NCBI RefSeq assembly: GCF_900451195.1
Contig: NZ_UGHR01000006.1
Span: 124,001-188,000 of the forward strand
DNA length: 64,000 nucleotides
Direction of reading: 5' to 3'
Origin: Iodobacter fluviatilis
GTDB taxonomy: Bacteria; Pseudomonadota; Gammaproteobacteria; Burkholderiales; Chitinibacteraceae
The notes under the pieces are model-generated. The model had not been told where the DNA came from, did not search any database, and worked only from the letters and a program-made list of their open reading frames with translations. Positions 27,203 through 35,496 of this stretch are shown one piece after another. Made by a program: the position numbers and the translations under genes. Position 1 is the first letter of the stretch, and each line of letters starts with the position of its first letter.

Positions 27203-28363
27203 ATGCTGCATAAACTTGCGATTGCCAATTACCGTTCCTTACGCGATTTAATTATTCCTTTGGCTCAGCTCAATGTCATTAGTGGTGCTAATGGTTGCGG
27301 GAAATCGAGTTTATATCGTGCTTTGCGCTTAATTGCGGAATCTGCGGCTGGGCGTTTGATTGGGTCTTTGGCGCTGGAAGGGGGCTTTGCTTCTACTTTG
27401 TGGGCGGGGCCGGAGAATATTTCCAGTGCAATGCGCCGTGGTGAGGTGCCGATTCAGGCAACGGTAAGAAAAACGGCGGTTTCACTGAGGCTGGGCTTTG
27501 CAGGCGATGATTTTTCTTATGCAATCGATTTGGGTTTGCCCACTCCCAGCTCATCGTTATTTGCGGCCGATCCTGAAATAAAGCGTGAACAAATCTGGGC
27601 GGGCAGTGCTCAGCGTGATGTGGCTTTGCTGATGGATAGGCGTAATGCCGTTGCCAAAACGCGGCTGGGGCGCAGCTGGCAGGTGGTCAGCCAGCATGTG
27701 CCTGCTTATGACAGTATTTTTAGCCAGTGTGCCGATCCGGTAAATACGCCCGAAGTTTTGCAGCTGCGCGAGGCGATGCGTCGCTGGCGTTTTTATGATC
27801 ATTTGCGCACCGATGCCAGTGCGCCCGCTAGGCAGGGGCAGATTGGCACTTACACGCCTATTTTGGCGAATGATGGCGGTGATTTGGCTGCGGCACTGCA
27901 AACCATTATTGAGATTGGCGATGCAGCTGCTCTGAGGGCGGCGGTTGACGATGCTTTCCCCGGTGCACGAATCGAGATTGCCGTGAATGATGGCCGCTTC
28001 AGCGTTTTGATGTGGCAGCGTGGCCTATTGCGCCCTTTGGCTGCAAGGGAGTTATCGGACGGCACTTTGCGCTATTTGCTGCTCATTGCCGCTTTGCTTA
28101 GCCCGCGCCCGCCGGAGCTTTTGGTCTTGAACGAGCCTGAAACCAGTTTGCATCCAGATTTATTGCCCGCTTTAGCACGCCTAATTTCTGCTGCGGCGGC
28201 GCACAGCCAGGTGATTGTGGTCAGCCATGCCAGCCGTTTGGTGGCGGCGCTTGAGCGTGAGGCGGATTGCAATTCGATTATTTTGCAAAAAGACTGCGGC
28301 GAAACGTCGGTTTTAGGGCTGCATGATTTAGATAAGCCGGTATGGTCGTGGTCAAACAGATAA
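27203..28363 (+). CDS. RecF/OLD-like AAA family ATPase
   Basis: SMC/ABC-like ATPase of 386 residues, fused in one chain without a long coiled coil. The Walker A loop is SGANGCGKSS at residues 27-36. An ABC-like signature ELSDGTLRYLLLIAALL is followed by the Walker B segment LLVLNEPETSLHPDLL and a switch His in VVSHASR. The start IANYRSLRDL is typical of AAA_21/AAA_15 proteins that act on DNA or in phage defence. No TOPRIM nuclease domain is present and no partner gene is obvious. An in-frame TTG at 27194 is an alternative start; neither has a good ribosome site. Confidence 0.82.
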   Translation: MLHKLAIANYRSLRDLIIPLAQLNVISGANGCGKSSLYRALRLIAESAAGRLIGSLALEGGFASTLWAGPENISSAMRRGEVPIQATVRKTAVSLRLGFAGDDFSYAIDLGLPTPSSSLFAADPEIKREQIWAGSAQRDVALLMDRRNAVAKTRLGRSWQVVSQHVPAYDSIFSQCADPVNTPEVLQLREAMRRWRFYDHLRTDASAPARQGQIGTYTPILANDGGDLAAALQTIIEIGDAAALRAAVDDAFPGARIEIAVNDGRFSVLMWQRGLLRPLAARELSDGTLRYLLLIAALLSPRPPELLVLNEPETSLHPDLLPALARLISAAAAHSQVIVVSHASRLVAALEREADCNSIILQKDCGETSVLGLHDLDKPVWSWSNR

Positions 28364-28467
28364 GTTTTGTATTTGGGATGGCTTGTTTTGTTATTGATCA
28401 TTTTTTTGATTCGGGATTCAGCGCTTAGCGGCGTTGATTTGTGTATGCCTCTTTTTATGGGTTCTGA

Positions 28468-29349
28468 ATGCTGAAGCTTCTAAGTTCTCCCGCTTATGTG
28501 TTTTTAATGCTGGCCATTGTGTGTGCGTGGCTGCCTGCGCTGCGATGGGGTAGGTTCTCTGTATTGCCTTATTGGGTCTTTTTTGGGCTGGCGCTGTGCG
28601 CCGGGCTGGCAACAGGCGTGCTGGGGCTTGTTGGCGTCTTGGCGGTGCTTTTGCTTGCATTAAGCTTGCTGGTGGCGGAGTGCAACCGGTTGCCTGGGGT
28701 TTTACGGCTGGCTTTGGGCGTGATTGCGGCGGTGCTGGCGCTGGCTTTGGCGATGCATCGCGTGCCGGGCTTTAATAATGTGTCGATTTTTAATGGCATG
28801 CAATTGAGCGCTGATTCGCCGCCTTTTACGCTTTATGCCAATTTAGATAAAGGGCTGGCTGGCTTCTTATTGCTTGCCATTTTTTGCCGCAAGGCCGCAA
28901 GCTGGGCGGAGCTGAAAGAGGGCTTGCAGCGCTCATGGCGGCTGGCTTTTGCAAGCATTGCAATGCTGATCATGCTTGGGCTGCTGAGCCAGTTTTTCCG
29001 TGTGGATTTAAAGCTGCCAGCGCATACAGGGGTGTTTTTGCTGGTGAATTTACTGCTGACTTGCGTGGCCGAGGAGGCATTTTTTCGTGGCTTTGTGCAG
29101 GAGTCTTTGCACCGCCTGAGCAGTAAGCCTTTGGGTACAGCACTGGCGGTGGCAGCTTCGGCGCTGTTGTTCGGGCTGGCTCATTTTGCGGGAGGAGCAA
29201 TGTATATGGCTTTAGCTTGCTTTGCGGGGCTGGGCTATGCACTGGTGTATCAGCAGAGCAGGCGCATTGAAATGGCGGTTTTGCTGCACTTTGGCTTTAA
29301 TCTGATCCACTACTTGTGCTTTTCTTACCCAAAGTATGCGGGCGTTTAA
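28468..29349 (+). CDS. CPBP family intramembrane glutamic protease
   Basis: Polytopic inner-membrane protein of 293 residues with about eight hydrophobic segments. The C-terminal half has the three motifs of the CAAX-protease/bacteriocin-processing (CPBP, Abi) family: CVAEEAFFRGFVQE (EExxxR), LLFGLAHFAGG (FxxxH) and VLLHFGFNLIHY (HxxxN). Such proteins are predicted site-2-like proteases; the substrate is unknown. It stands alone, 104 bases after the AAA ATPase and convergent with the small secreted-protein pair downstream. The N-terminal half is GC-rich and nearly all A, L, G and V. Confidence 0.85.
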   Translation: MLKLLSSPAYVFLMLAIVCAWLPALRWGRFSVLPYWVFFGLALCAGLATGVLGLVGVLAVLLLALSLLVAECNRLPGVLRLALGVIAAVLALALAMHRVPGFNNVSIFNGMQLSADSPPFTLYANLDKGLAGFLLLAIFCRKAASWAELKEGLQRSWRLAFASIAMLIMLGLLSQFFRVDLKLPAHTGVFLLVNLLLTCVAEEAFFRGFVQESLHRLSSKPLGTALAVAASALLFGLAHFAGGAMYMALACFAGLGYALVYQQSRRIEMAVLLHFGFNLIHYLCFSYPKYAGV

Positions 29350-29482
29350 GCTTGATTTTCAGCTCTGGCTCTTAGGAATACTGGCAGGTTGTGCGTGTGC
29401 TACTTCAGGCATGGTGGTGGCTTTTACTTCGGACACTACAGCGCTGCTATTGCATGCGTTTTCTGCACGGCATTTTCACTGA

Positions 29483-29764
29483 TCAATATTGCCTGTCTAT
29501 TTGTACTTTAAGCGGGCCAATTTTGTACCCCTTGTTATTCAGGCTGGAATACAGAAGATCTACATCCAGCGCTTTGGGGCTGAAGCTGTGGGCAGCCAGG
29601 GTGTCAATGCCGTGTTCGCCATCCCAAAAGGCAAGGGGCAGGCGGCTTTGATTTACCTCCTCGCCATTTAAGGGCCAGGGCTAGTACATGGCAGAGGCAT
29701 AGGTGCTGAGGCAGCTGATACTGAGGAAAAGCAGGGTATAGAGAATTCGGGTCGTGCGGGTCAT
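29483..29764 (-). pseudogene. small secreted protein, broken by an in-frame TAG
   Basis: A 94-codon frame begins with a signal peptide (MTRTTRILYTLLF..., cleavage ASA/MY) and continues as PWPLNGEEVNQSRLPLAFWD to a TGA at 29483. Codon 28 is TAG (29681-29683). The intact paralogue directly upstream reads WPWPLNG..INQS..P..WDDDH at the same place, with Trp where this copy has the stop, so TGG to TAG is the likely lesion. The rest of the frame is open. The ~130 bases between this and the CPBP gene hold no gene. Confidence 0.75.
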
Positions 29765-29846
29765 GGTGATACGCGCTGAAAAGTCAGCCGCCTATCATGC
29801 CGTTATTCGCTGGCCTGTGGCTGTGATCTATTGCCGCTTCTGAACG

Positions 29847-30218
29847 TTAAAATTGAATACACGCCCGGCCTGCTTCAAGCGAGAAACAAGGGCAGTTTTC
29901 CAGATAGCCATCGGCTTTCAGCGTGACCGTACTCATGCCTAATTTGCACCAGCGCCCTGATGCGGTTTCTTGAACATGATCGATATCCTGCTGATCCCCA
30001 GAGCGGGTTTTTGCGGCAATGGTGTAGTAAAGATGGTCGTCATCCCAGACTTTAGCGGGTTGAGCGGATTGGTTGATCAGTACGCCATTGAGAGGCCATG
30101 GCCAGTGCCCGTCCTGCTCTTTTTCTTGCATGATGGCAAAGTAAGCGACGGCGCTGGCGCTGATGGCAAGGCAGATGGCAAGGGCAATTAATCTTGCTGG
30201 GGTGAATATTTTCAGCAT
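29847..30218 (-). CDS. small membrane-anchored or secreted protein
   Basis: Protein of 123 residues, family not recognised. One N-terminal hydrophobic segment (about residues 8-28, LIALAICLAISASAVAYFAI) is a signal anchor or uncleaved signal. The periplasmic part has WPWPLNGVLINQS, WDDDHLYYTI, three Cys residues (RWCKLG, CPCF) plus a late AGRACIQF, so disulfides are possible. A decayed paralogue lies just downstream on the same strand, showing a tandem duplication. It lies 29 bases after phrB on the same strand and may share its transcript. Confidence 0.72.
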   Translation of the reverse strand: MLKIFTPARLIALAICLAISASAVAYFAIMQEKEQDGHWPWPLNGVLINQSAQPAKVWDDDHLYYTIAAKTRSGDQQDIDHVQETASGRWCKLGMSTVTLKADGYLENCPCFSLEAGRACIQF

Positions 30219-30247
30219 CGTCGCACAGGCTCTCTGGGGGTAAATAA

Positions 30248-31633
30248 TTAATTGCGTTTAAATAAAGCCAGTGCAGCCAGACGCTGTGTTGCGTGATCCA
30301 CAATCGGCTCAGGGTAATCATAGTTGGCTTTTTGCCCGAAAATAGCTTTAGCCAGCCATGGTGCGTGGATTTCTTTATGGCTGAGCGCGGCTAGCTCGGG
30401 GCAATAGCGGCGGATAAACTTACCCTGTGGATCAAAGCGCTCTGATTGTGTAACCGGGTTAAATATCCTGAAATAAGGCTGGGCATCGCAGCCAGTGGAG
30501 GCAGCCCATTGCCAGCCGCCGTTATTGGCTGCAAGATCAAAATCGTTGAGTTTTTCAGCGAAATAGCGCTCGCCCAAGCGCCAGTCAATCAGTAAATCTT
30601 TGACTAAAAAGCTGGCGGCAATCATGCGCAGGCGGTTATGCATAAAGCCGGTTTGATTGAGCTGGCGCATGGCGGCATCCACAATCGGAAAGCCCGTGCG
30701 GCCTTCACACCAAGCGGCAAAGTATTCAGGGTTATTGGGGAAGGGTAGCGTGTCGTATTCGGGCTTGAATGTGTGCTCGACGACCTCGGGCCGGTGCCAG
30801 AGAATTTGCTGATAAAACTCGCGCCAGATCAGCTCGGAAAGCCATGTTTCAGCCCCCGCACCGCCAATCTGCCAGGCTCTTTTGGCTAATTCTCTGATCG
30901 ATACCGTGCCAAAGCGCAGATGCACTGATAAATAAGACACGCCTTTTACTGCCGGAAAATCCCGCGCTTCTTGGTAATCACCGATGCGCTGACAAAAGTC
31001 ATCAAACAGGGCCTCGCCGCCATCCATGCCGGGTTTCAGTATGCTTACGTCTGTATCATCAAAACCCAGCGCTGCCAGCGAGGGCATCGCTTCGCTGCTC
31101 AAAGGGGCAAGGTGGTTTAAATAAGGGCGTATAGGGTAGGACTTTAAATAAAAGTCATTCACCTTAGCCAGCCATGCGCGTTTATACGGGGTAAACACGC
31201 TGTACATGCCGCCGGTTTTTGTGAGCACTTCGTCTTTTTCAAAGATAACCTGGTCTTTAAAGCTGTAAAAGCGGCAGTCCATGGTGGCTAATTGCCCGGC
31301 TACACTGAGATCTCTGGCAATGGCTGCAGGTTCGTAATCGTGGTTGCAGTAAAGTGCCGTGGCTTTGAATTCTTTAACCAGGCGTGGGATTTCATCACTG
31401 GCCACGCCATGGCGAATGACTAAATCTGACCCTTGCTCCATTAAGCTCTTTTTTAATTGCTGCAGGCTGTGCCAGATAAATGCCACGCGCCGGTCATCTT
31501 TTGATAATCCATCTAAAATGGCAGTATCAAAGATAAAAACGGCAATCACACTTTTGGATGCTTTCAGTGCGTGGTGCAGGGCGGCGTGATCAAATAAGCG
31601 CAGATCGCGGCGAAACCAAACAAGTGATGTCAT
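30248..31633 (-). CDS. phrB: deoxyribodipyrimidine photo-lyase
   Basis: Blue-light-driven repair enzyme for cyclobutane pyrimidine dimers, 461 residues, class I. The N-terminal alpha/beta antenna domain begins MTSLVWFRRDLRLFDHAALH. The C-terminal helical FAD domain contains ELIWREFYQQIL, GRTGFPIVDAAMRQL, MHNRLRMIAASFLVKD, the Trp/Asn-rich NNGGWQWAASTGCDAQPYF and RIFNPVTQSERFDPQGKF, typical of single-domain bacterial photolyases. The start is the only plausible ATG. It may be cotranscribed with the small protein gene downstream. Confidence 0.95.
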   Translation of the reverse strand: MTSLVWFRRDLRLFDHAALHHALKASKSVIAVFIFDTAILDGLSKDDRRVAFIWHSLQQLKKSLMEQGSDLVIRHGVASDEIPRLVKEFKATALYCNHDYEPAAIARDLSVAGQLATMDCRFYSFKDQVIFEKDEVLTKTGGMYSVFTPYKRAWLAKVNDFYLKSYPIRPYLNHLAPLSSEAMPSLAALGFDDTDVSILKPGMDGGEALFDDFCQRIGDYQEARDFPAVKGVSYLSVHLRFGTVSIRELAKRAWQIGGAGAETWLSELIWREFYQQILWHRPEVVEHTFKPEYDTLPFPNNPEYFAAWCEGRTGFPIVDAAMRQLNQTGFMHNRLRMIAASFLVKDLLIDWRLGERYFAEKLNDFDLAANNGGWQWAASTGCDAQPYFRIFNPVTQSERFDPQGKFIRRYCPELAALSHKEIHAPWLAKAIFGQKANYDYPEPIVDHATQRLAALALFKRN

Positions 31634-31762
31634 GGACTAAGGCGGTGAAGTGGGATGCGGTATTGTGCCATTGGTCCGGGGGGCGTTGTTGCATGATTTG
31701 TCACCAAGCTGATGCGCCCATTTTTAGCGCCTTGTGCGATAATTACAGGCATGGATAACGCA

Positions 31763-32314
31763 ATGAACTTTTCTCGTCATTTTTTGATTGCAATGCCTAG
31801 CCTCGTTGATCCCATTTTCTCCCGGGCCCTGACCTTTGTGTGCGAGCACAACGAGCGGGGCGCCATGGGGGTGATTGTGAATCGGCCGCTGGGCATGACG
31901 CTGTCGTCGCTGTTTGAGCAGATTGATATCGAGCTGCATCGCCCTGATATGGCCGCGCTGTCGGTGCATTTTGGCGGGCCGGTACAAACTGATCGCGGCT
32001 TTGTGCTGCATACGCCTCTTGGCAGCTGGCAATCCAGCCTAGCTGTTTCAGATGAAATGGGCCTGTCTACTTCCAGAGATGTCTTGCAGGCGCTGGGGGA
32101 CGGCGAGGGGCCGGATCAGGTGTTTCTAACTTTGGGCTATGCGGGCTGGGATGCTGGCCAGTTAGAAAACGAGATCGCTCAGAATTCCTGGCTTACGGTA
32201 GAAGCTGATCCCAAAATTATTTTTGATTTACCGCCCGAAGCGCGTTATGCCGCAGCCTTGGGTTTGCTGGGTATTGATATTGCCATGTTGTCTAAAGAAG
32301 CAGGCCACGCTTAG
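31763..32314 (+). CDS. yqgE: YqgE/AlgH family protein
   Basis: UPF0301 protein of 183 residues, widely conserved and of unknown biochemical role (AlgH of Pseudomonas is linked to alginate regulation). Conserved blocks are [52 protein letters not shown] and [20 protein letters not shown]. The ATG at 31763 gives [12 protein letters not shown], matching the usual MN-start; ATG at 31751 is an alternative four codons longer. It forms the usual yqgE-ruvX pair, 69 bases apart, before the pyrimidine genes. Confidence 0.92.
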   Translation: MNFSRHFLIAMPSLVDPIFSRALTFVCEHNERGAMGVIVNRPLGMTLSSLFEQIDIELHRPDMAALSVHFGGPVQTDRGFVLHTPLGSWQSSLAVSDEMGLSTSRDVLQALGDGEGPDQVFLTLGYAGWDAGQLENEIAQNSWLTVEADPKIIFDLPPEARYAAALGLLGIDIAMLSKEAGHA

Positions 32315-32383
32315 CAGTGGCTTTGTCTGGGCATACCACATTTTGAAATAGCCTGAAGCATCCGGGCTGTCATCTGGAAAATA

Positions 32384-32866
32384 ATGAGTACTCTCCTGGC
32401 TTTTGATTTTGGTGAAGTGCGGATAGGCGTAGCAGTTGGCTCATCCGAGCTGGGCATTGCCCACCCGGTAGAAACCATCACCGCGGAAGAAAACGAGCGC
32501 CGTTTTGCGCGGGTTGAGCAGCTGATTCGTGAATGGCAGCCTGCAAGTTTAATCGTTGGCCTGCCCAGCCATTTAGATGGCACGCCACATGAGATGACGC
32601 GCCTTTCGCGCAAATTTGCCAATCGCCTGCACGGGCGTTTTGGCCTGCCGGTGTTTCTGGTGGACGAGCGCTTATCCAGCGCCGCTGCCTGTAGTGCATT
32701 AAACGAAGCGGGTGTTCGTGGCCGCCGCCAAAAGCCAGCATTAGATCAAGTGGCTGCCATGCAGATTTTACAAACTTATCTGGATTCACCGGCTACGGGC
32801 GAGGCGCTCAGCCATCGCTCCCCGGAGGCTTCAGCTGATCGTTCCGACGAGGATGCCGATGTATAA
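32384..32866 (+). CDS. ruvX: putative pre-16S rRNA nuclease RuvX (YqgF)
   Basis: RNase H-fold protein of 160 residues, implicated in 5' maturation of 16S rRNA and known as a Holliday-junction-resolvase homologue. It has the first acidic motif [16 protein letters not shown], the middle [15 protein letters not shown], the DERLSS motif ([13 protein letters not shown]) and the last acidic residue in [13 protein letters not shown]. The ~25 C-terminal residues are a variable acidic tail. Its 3' end overlaps the pyrB start by 8 bases, so the two are probably translated together. Confidence 0.93.
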   Translation: MSTLLAFDFGEVRIGVAVGSSELGIAHPVETITAEENERRFARVEQLIREWQPASLIVGLPSHLDGTPHEMTRLSRKFANRLHGRFGLPVFLVDERLSSAAACSALNEAGVRGRRQKPALDQVAAMQILQTYLDSPATGEALSHRSPEASADRSDEDADV

Positions 32867-33824
32867 CCCGCAGTTAAATGCCCAAGGTGAACTGATCCAC
32901 CTATTGACTACCGAAGGTTTGCCTAAGCGCATCCTGACGCAAATCCTCGATCAGGCTGCCGAATATGTAGAGAACGGTGAATTACTGAATAAAAAATGGC
33001 AGGATCTGGCCGGTACTTCTGTTTTTAATCTGTTTTTTGAAAACTCCACCCGCACCCGCACGACCTTTGAGCTGGCCGCAAAACGCCTGAGTGGGGACGT
33101 GTCCAGCCTTAATATTCAAGCCTCTAGCACCGCCAAGGGTGAAACGCTGCTTGATACCATCCACAATCTGGAAGCAATGGGTGCTAACTTATTTGTGGTG
33201 CGCCACTCAGAATCGGGCGCGGCGCATTTGATTGCTAGGCATGTAAAGAAGGGCATTGCCGTGGTGAATGCGGGGGACGGACGCCATGCCCATCCTACGC
33301 AAGCCATGCTGGATATGTTTACCATTCGCCACTTTAAGGGCGACTTTACCAAGCTGCGCGTAGCGATTGTTGGTGATGTTTTGCATTCGCGTGTGGCGCG
33401 CTCGCAAATCCATGCGCTGAGCACTTTAGGCTGCCCGGAAATCCGTGTGATTGCACCTAAAACATTGCTGCCGACCGGCATTGAGCAACTGGGTGTGCAC
33501 GTCTACCACGATATGGCCGAAGGCCTGAAAGACGTAGATGTGGTCGCCATGCTGCGTCTGCAAAATGAGCGTATGGCGGGGGCTTTTCTGCCCTCGACTC
33601 AGGAATTCTTTAAGTATTACGGCCTTACACCGGAAAAACTGGCGCTGGCTAAGCCGGATGCCATTGTTATGCATCCCGGCCCGATGAATCGTGGGGTAGA
33701 GATCGATTCTGCCGTGGCCGATGGCCCGCAAGCGGTCATCTTGCCGCAAGTTACCTTCGGTATTGCGGTACGTATGGCGGTATTGGCGATTGTTGCCCGT
33801 AATCAAAAAGCGAGCCAAGCATGA
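32859..33824 (+). CDS. pyrB: aspartate carbamoyltransferase catalytic chain
   Basis: First committed step of pyrimidine synthesis: carbamoyl phosphate + L-aspartate to N-carbamoyl-L-aspartate. 321 residues from the preferred ATG. Carbamoyl-phosphate motif [19 protein letters not shown], the [12 protein letters not shown] loop, [14 protein letters not shown], the aspartate-domain [11 protein letters not shown] and the C-terminal [12 protein letters not shown] are all present. GAGG lies 7 bases before the ATG at 32859; an ATG at 32853 would add two residues. The start lies inside the end of ruvX and the stop overlaps the next gene by 4 bases. That neighbour is an inactive dihydroorotase homologue, the partner found with class A ATCases. 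Confidence 0.96.
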   Translation: MYNPQLNAQGELIHLLTTEGLPKRILTQILDQAAEYVENGELLNKKWQDLAGTSVFNLFFENSTRTRTTFELAAKRLSGDVSSLNIQASSTAKGETLLDTIHNLEAMGANLFVVRHSESGAAHLIARHVKKGIAVVNAGDGRHAHPTQAMLDMFTIRHFKGDFTKLRVAIVGDVLHSRVARSQIHALSTLGCPEIRVIAPKTLLPTGIEQLGVHVYHDMAEGLKDVDVVAMLRLQNERMAGAFLPSTQEFFKYYGLTPEKLALAKPDAIVMHPGPMNRGVEIDSAVADGPQAVILPQVTFGIAVRMAVLAIVARNQKASQA

Positions 33825-35098
33825 AAAATATAGCAATTCTTGGTGGCCGTCTGATTGATCCACTCAATAACACCGACCAGCATGCCGATCTCTATTTAGC
33901 CGGGGGTAAAATTGTGGGCGTGGGCTCGGCCCCCGCTGGTTTTGTGATTGATGAAACCATCAACGCCAGTGGCTTATTGGTCAGCCCCGGTCTGGTTGAT
34001 CTAGCCGCACGTTTGCGTGAGCCTGGCTTTGAATATAAAGCCACACTGGCATCTGAAATGGCCGCTGCGGTGGCTGGTGGGGTGACCAGCATTATGTGTC
34101 CACCAGATACTGATCCGCCGCTCGATGAACCCAGCTTGGTGACTATGTTGCGCCAGCGGGCAAAAAACCTTGATCTGGCCCGCCTTTACCCTGTTGGCGC
34201 TTTAAGCCGCCAGCTGAAAGGGAAAGAGCTGACCGAAATGGCTGAGCTGCGTGATGCAGGCTGTGTGGCGTTTTCTCAGGGCGATCAGGCCGTTGGCGAT
34301 TTACAGATTTTGTATCGTGCTATGCAATATGCGGCCACCTTTGATGTGGCTTTGCGCTTGCTACCGCAGGAAGCGGATTTAAACTCGGGCGTGGCGCATG
34401 ACGGTGATTATGCAACGCGTATGGGTTTGGTGGGGATTCCGGTATTAGCTGAAACCGTGGCGATTTCTAATATCCTGCTGCTAATGAAAGAAACCGGTGC
34501 ACGCGTGCATTTATGCCGTCTTTCATCCATGGCGGGCTTAGATTTGGTGCGTACGGCTAAAAAACAAGGCCTGCCGGTGACTTGCGATGTGAGTATTAAT
34601 CATATTCATCTTGCCGATGTGGATATTGGCTTTTTTGACAGCAATTTCCGTTTTGACCCGCCATTACGATCGGTTCGTGACCGGGATGCCATTGTGGCCG
34701 CGCTGGCGGATGGTACGATTGACGCCATATGCTCCGATCACAGCCCTGTGGATGATGACGGTAAATTACTGCCGTTTGCTGAAGCTGAATCAGGTGCAAC
34801 AGGGCTTGAGCTGCTCCTGCCGCTGACCCTTGCATGGGCAGAGCGCCAGCATGTTTCATTGCCGCAAGCGCTGGCTAAAATCACCGCTGTGCCTGCTAAA
34901 ATGCTGGGTTTTGCTGCGGGTTTAGAAGTGGGCCATCGTGCAGACCTGGTGATTTTTGATCCGGAAGCTCATTGGCAAGTGACGCCTGCTGCGCTGAAAA
35001 GCCAGGGTAAAAACACGCCGTTTGTGGGGCTGGAAATGAAAGGCCGAGTAGTGCATACGCTGGTGAAAGGGAAACGTGTGTATCAGTTAGCCGACTAA
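33821..35098 (+). CDS. pyrX: dihydroorotase-like subunit of aspartate carbamoyltransferase (inactive homologue)
   Basis: Amidohydrolase-fold protein of 425 residues. Active dihydroorotases of this type have an HxH zinc motif followed by LREPG; here the segment reads [17 protein letters not shown], so both His ligands are replaced (by Ala residues and Arg) while LREPG is kept. Later motifs [11 protein letters not shown] and [12 protein letters not shown] are partly kept. It matches the pseudo-dihydroorotase (PyrC'/PyrX) of Pseudomonas, which is needed to assemble active PyrB dodecamers. The ATGA overlap with pyrB supports tight stoichiometric coupling. A genuine dihydroorotase should lie elsewhere in the genome. 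Confidence 0.88.
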   Translation: MKNIAILGGRLIDPLNNTDQHADLYLAGGKIVGVGSAPAGFVIDETINASGLLVSPGLVDLAARLREPGFEYKATLASEMAAAVAGGVTSIMCPPDTDPPLDEPSLVTMLRQRAKNLDLARLYPVGALSRQLKGKELTEMAELRDAGCVAFSQGDQAVGDLQILYRAMQYAATFDVALRLLPQEADLNSGVAHDGDYATRMGLVGIPVLAETVAISNILLLMKETGARVHLCRLSSMAGLDLVRTAKKQGLPVTCDVSINHIHLADVDIGFFDSNFRFDPPLRSVRDRDAIVAALADGTIDAICSDHSPVDDDGKLLPFAEAESGATGLELLLPLTLAWAERQHVSLPQALAKITAVPAKMLGFAAGLEVGHRADLVIFDPEAHWQVTPAALKSQGKNTPFVGLEMKGRVVHTLVKGKRVYQLAD

Positions 35099-35122
35099 GG
35101 GATATCAACAAGCCCGTGTTGC

Positions 35123-35151
35123 TTGGTTTATCCGGGCGCACGGGCTATACT
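35123..35151 (+). promoter_or_regulatory. predicted sigma-70 promoter of the ACBP gene
   Basis: -35 box TTGGTT (35123-35128), 17-bp spacer and -10 box TATACT (35146-35151). An imperfect stem AGCCCGTG (35111-35118)/CACGGGCT (35139-35146) overlaps it and may help end the pyrX transcript. Confidence 0.6.
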
Positions 35152-35161
35152 TTTGCCTTAT

Positions 35162-35177
35162 TAAAACGATCGTTTTA
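35162..35177. promoter_or_regulatory. 16-bp perfect palindrome, candidate operator
   Basis: TAAAACGATCGTTTTA is a perfect palindrome placed at about +4 to +19 of the predicted promoter, 19 bases before the ACBP start codon. The AAAC-N4-GTTT core resembles sites of TetR-type fatty-acid regulators such as PsrA (from memory). Confidence 0.5.
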
Positions 35178-35196
35178 GCCTTTTTTGGAGAACACA

Positions 35197-35463
35197 ATGT
35201 CTGATCTCGCTTCCCTGTTTCAAACCGCGCAAGATGATGTGGTTAAATTAAACGATGCGCCTGATGTGGCAACGAAGCTCAAACTTTATTCTTTGTTTAA
35301 GCAAGCAGCGGAAGGTGATGCAACAGGCGATCGCCCATCAGCCATTCAGTTTGTGGCCCGTGCCAAGTTTGATGCATGGACAGAATTAAAAGGTATGAGT
35401 GGCGACGAAGCTAAGCAAAAATATATTGATTTGGTTACAGAATTAAAAGCGAACGACGAATAA
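35197..35463 (+). CDS. acyl-CoA-binding protein
   Basis: Small cytosolic four-helix protein of 88 residues that binds long-chain acyl-CoA esters and buffers or carries them. The ACBP signature is visible: LKLYSLFKQAAEGDATGD followed by AKFDAWTELKGMSGDEAKQKYIDLV. The ATG at 35197 is chosen because GGAG lies 7 bases before it; a TTG at 35185 has no such site. ACBPs are scattered in bacteria and usual in eukaryotes. It is a single-gene unit with its own promoter, palindrome and terminator. Confidence 0.92.
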   Translation: MSDLASLFQTAQDDVVKLNDAPDVATKLKLYSLFKQAAEGDATGDRPSAIQFVARAKFDAWTELKGMSGDEAKQKYIDLVTELKANDE

Positions 35464-35470
35464 AAGAAAT

Positions 35471-35496
35471 GCCGGGCGATTAAGCCCGGTTTTTTT
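35471..35496 (+). terminator. intrinsic terminator after the ACBP gene
   Basis: The 6-bp stem CCGGGC/GCCCGG with a 6-base loop is followed by seven T residues. It just overlaps the 3' end of the convergent c-di-GMP gene. Confidence 0.88.

Noticed and set aside
29391..29671. Plus-strand frames opposite the small secreted-protein pseudogene
   Set aside because: They lack start signals and are antisense to a frame with a signal peptide and a recognisable paralogue.
33821..35098. Active dihydroorotase PyrC
   Set aside because: The HxH zinc ligands before LREPG are missing, so an inactive ATCase partner is the better reading.
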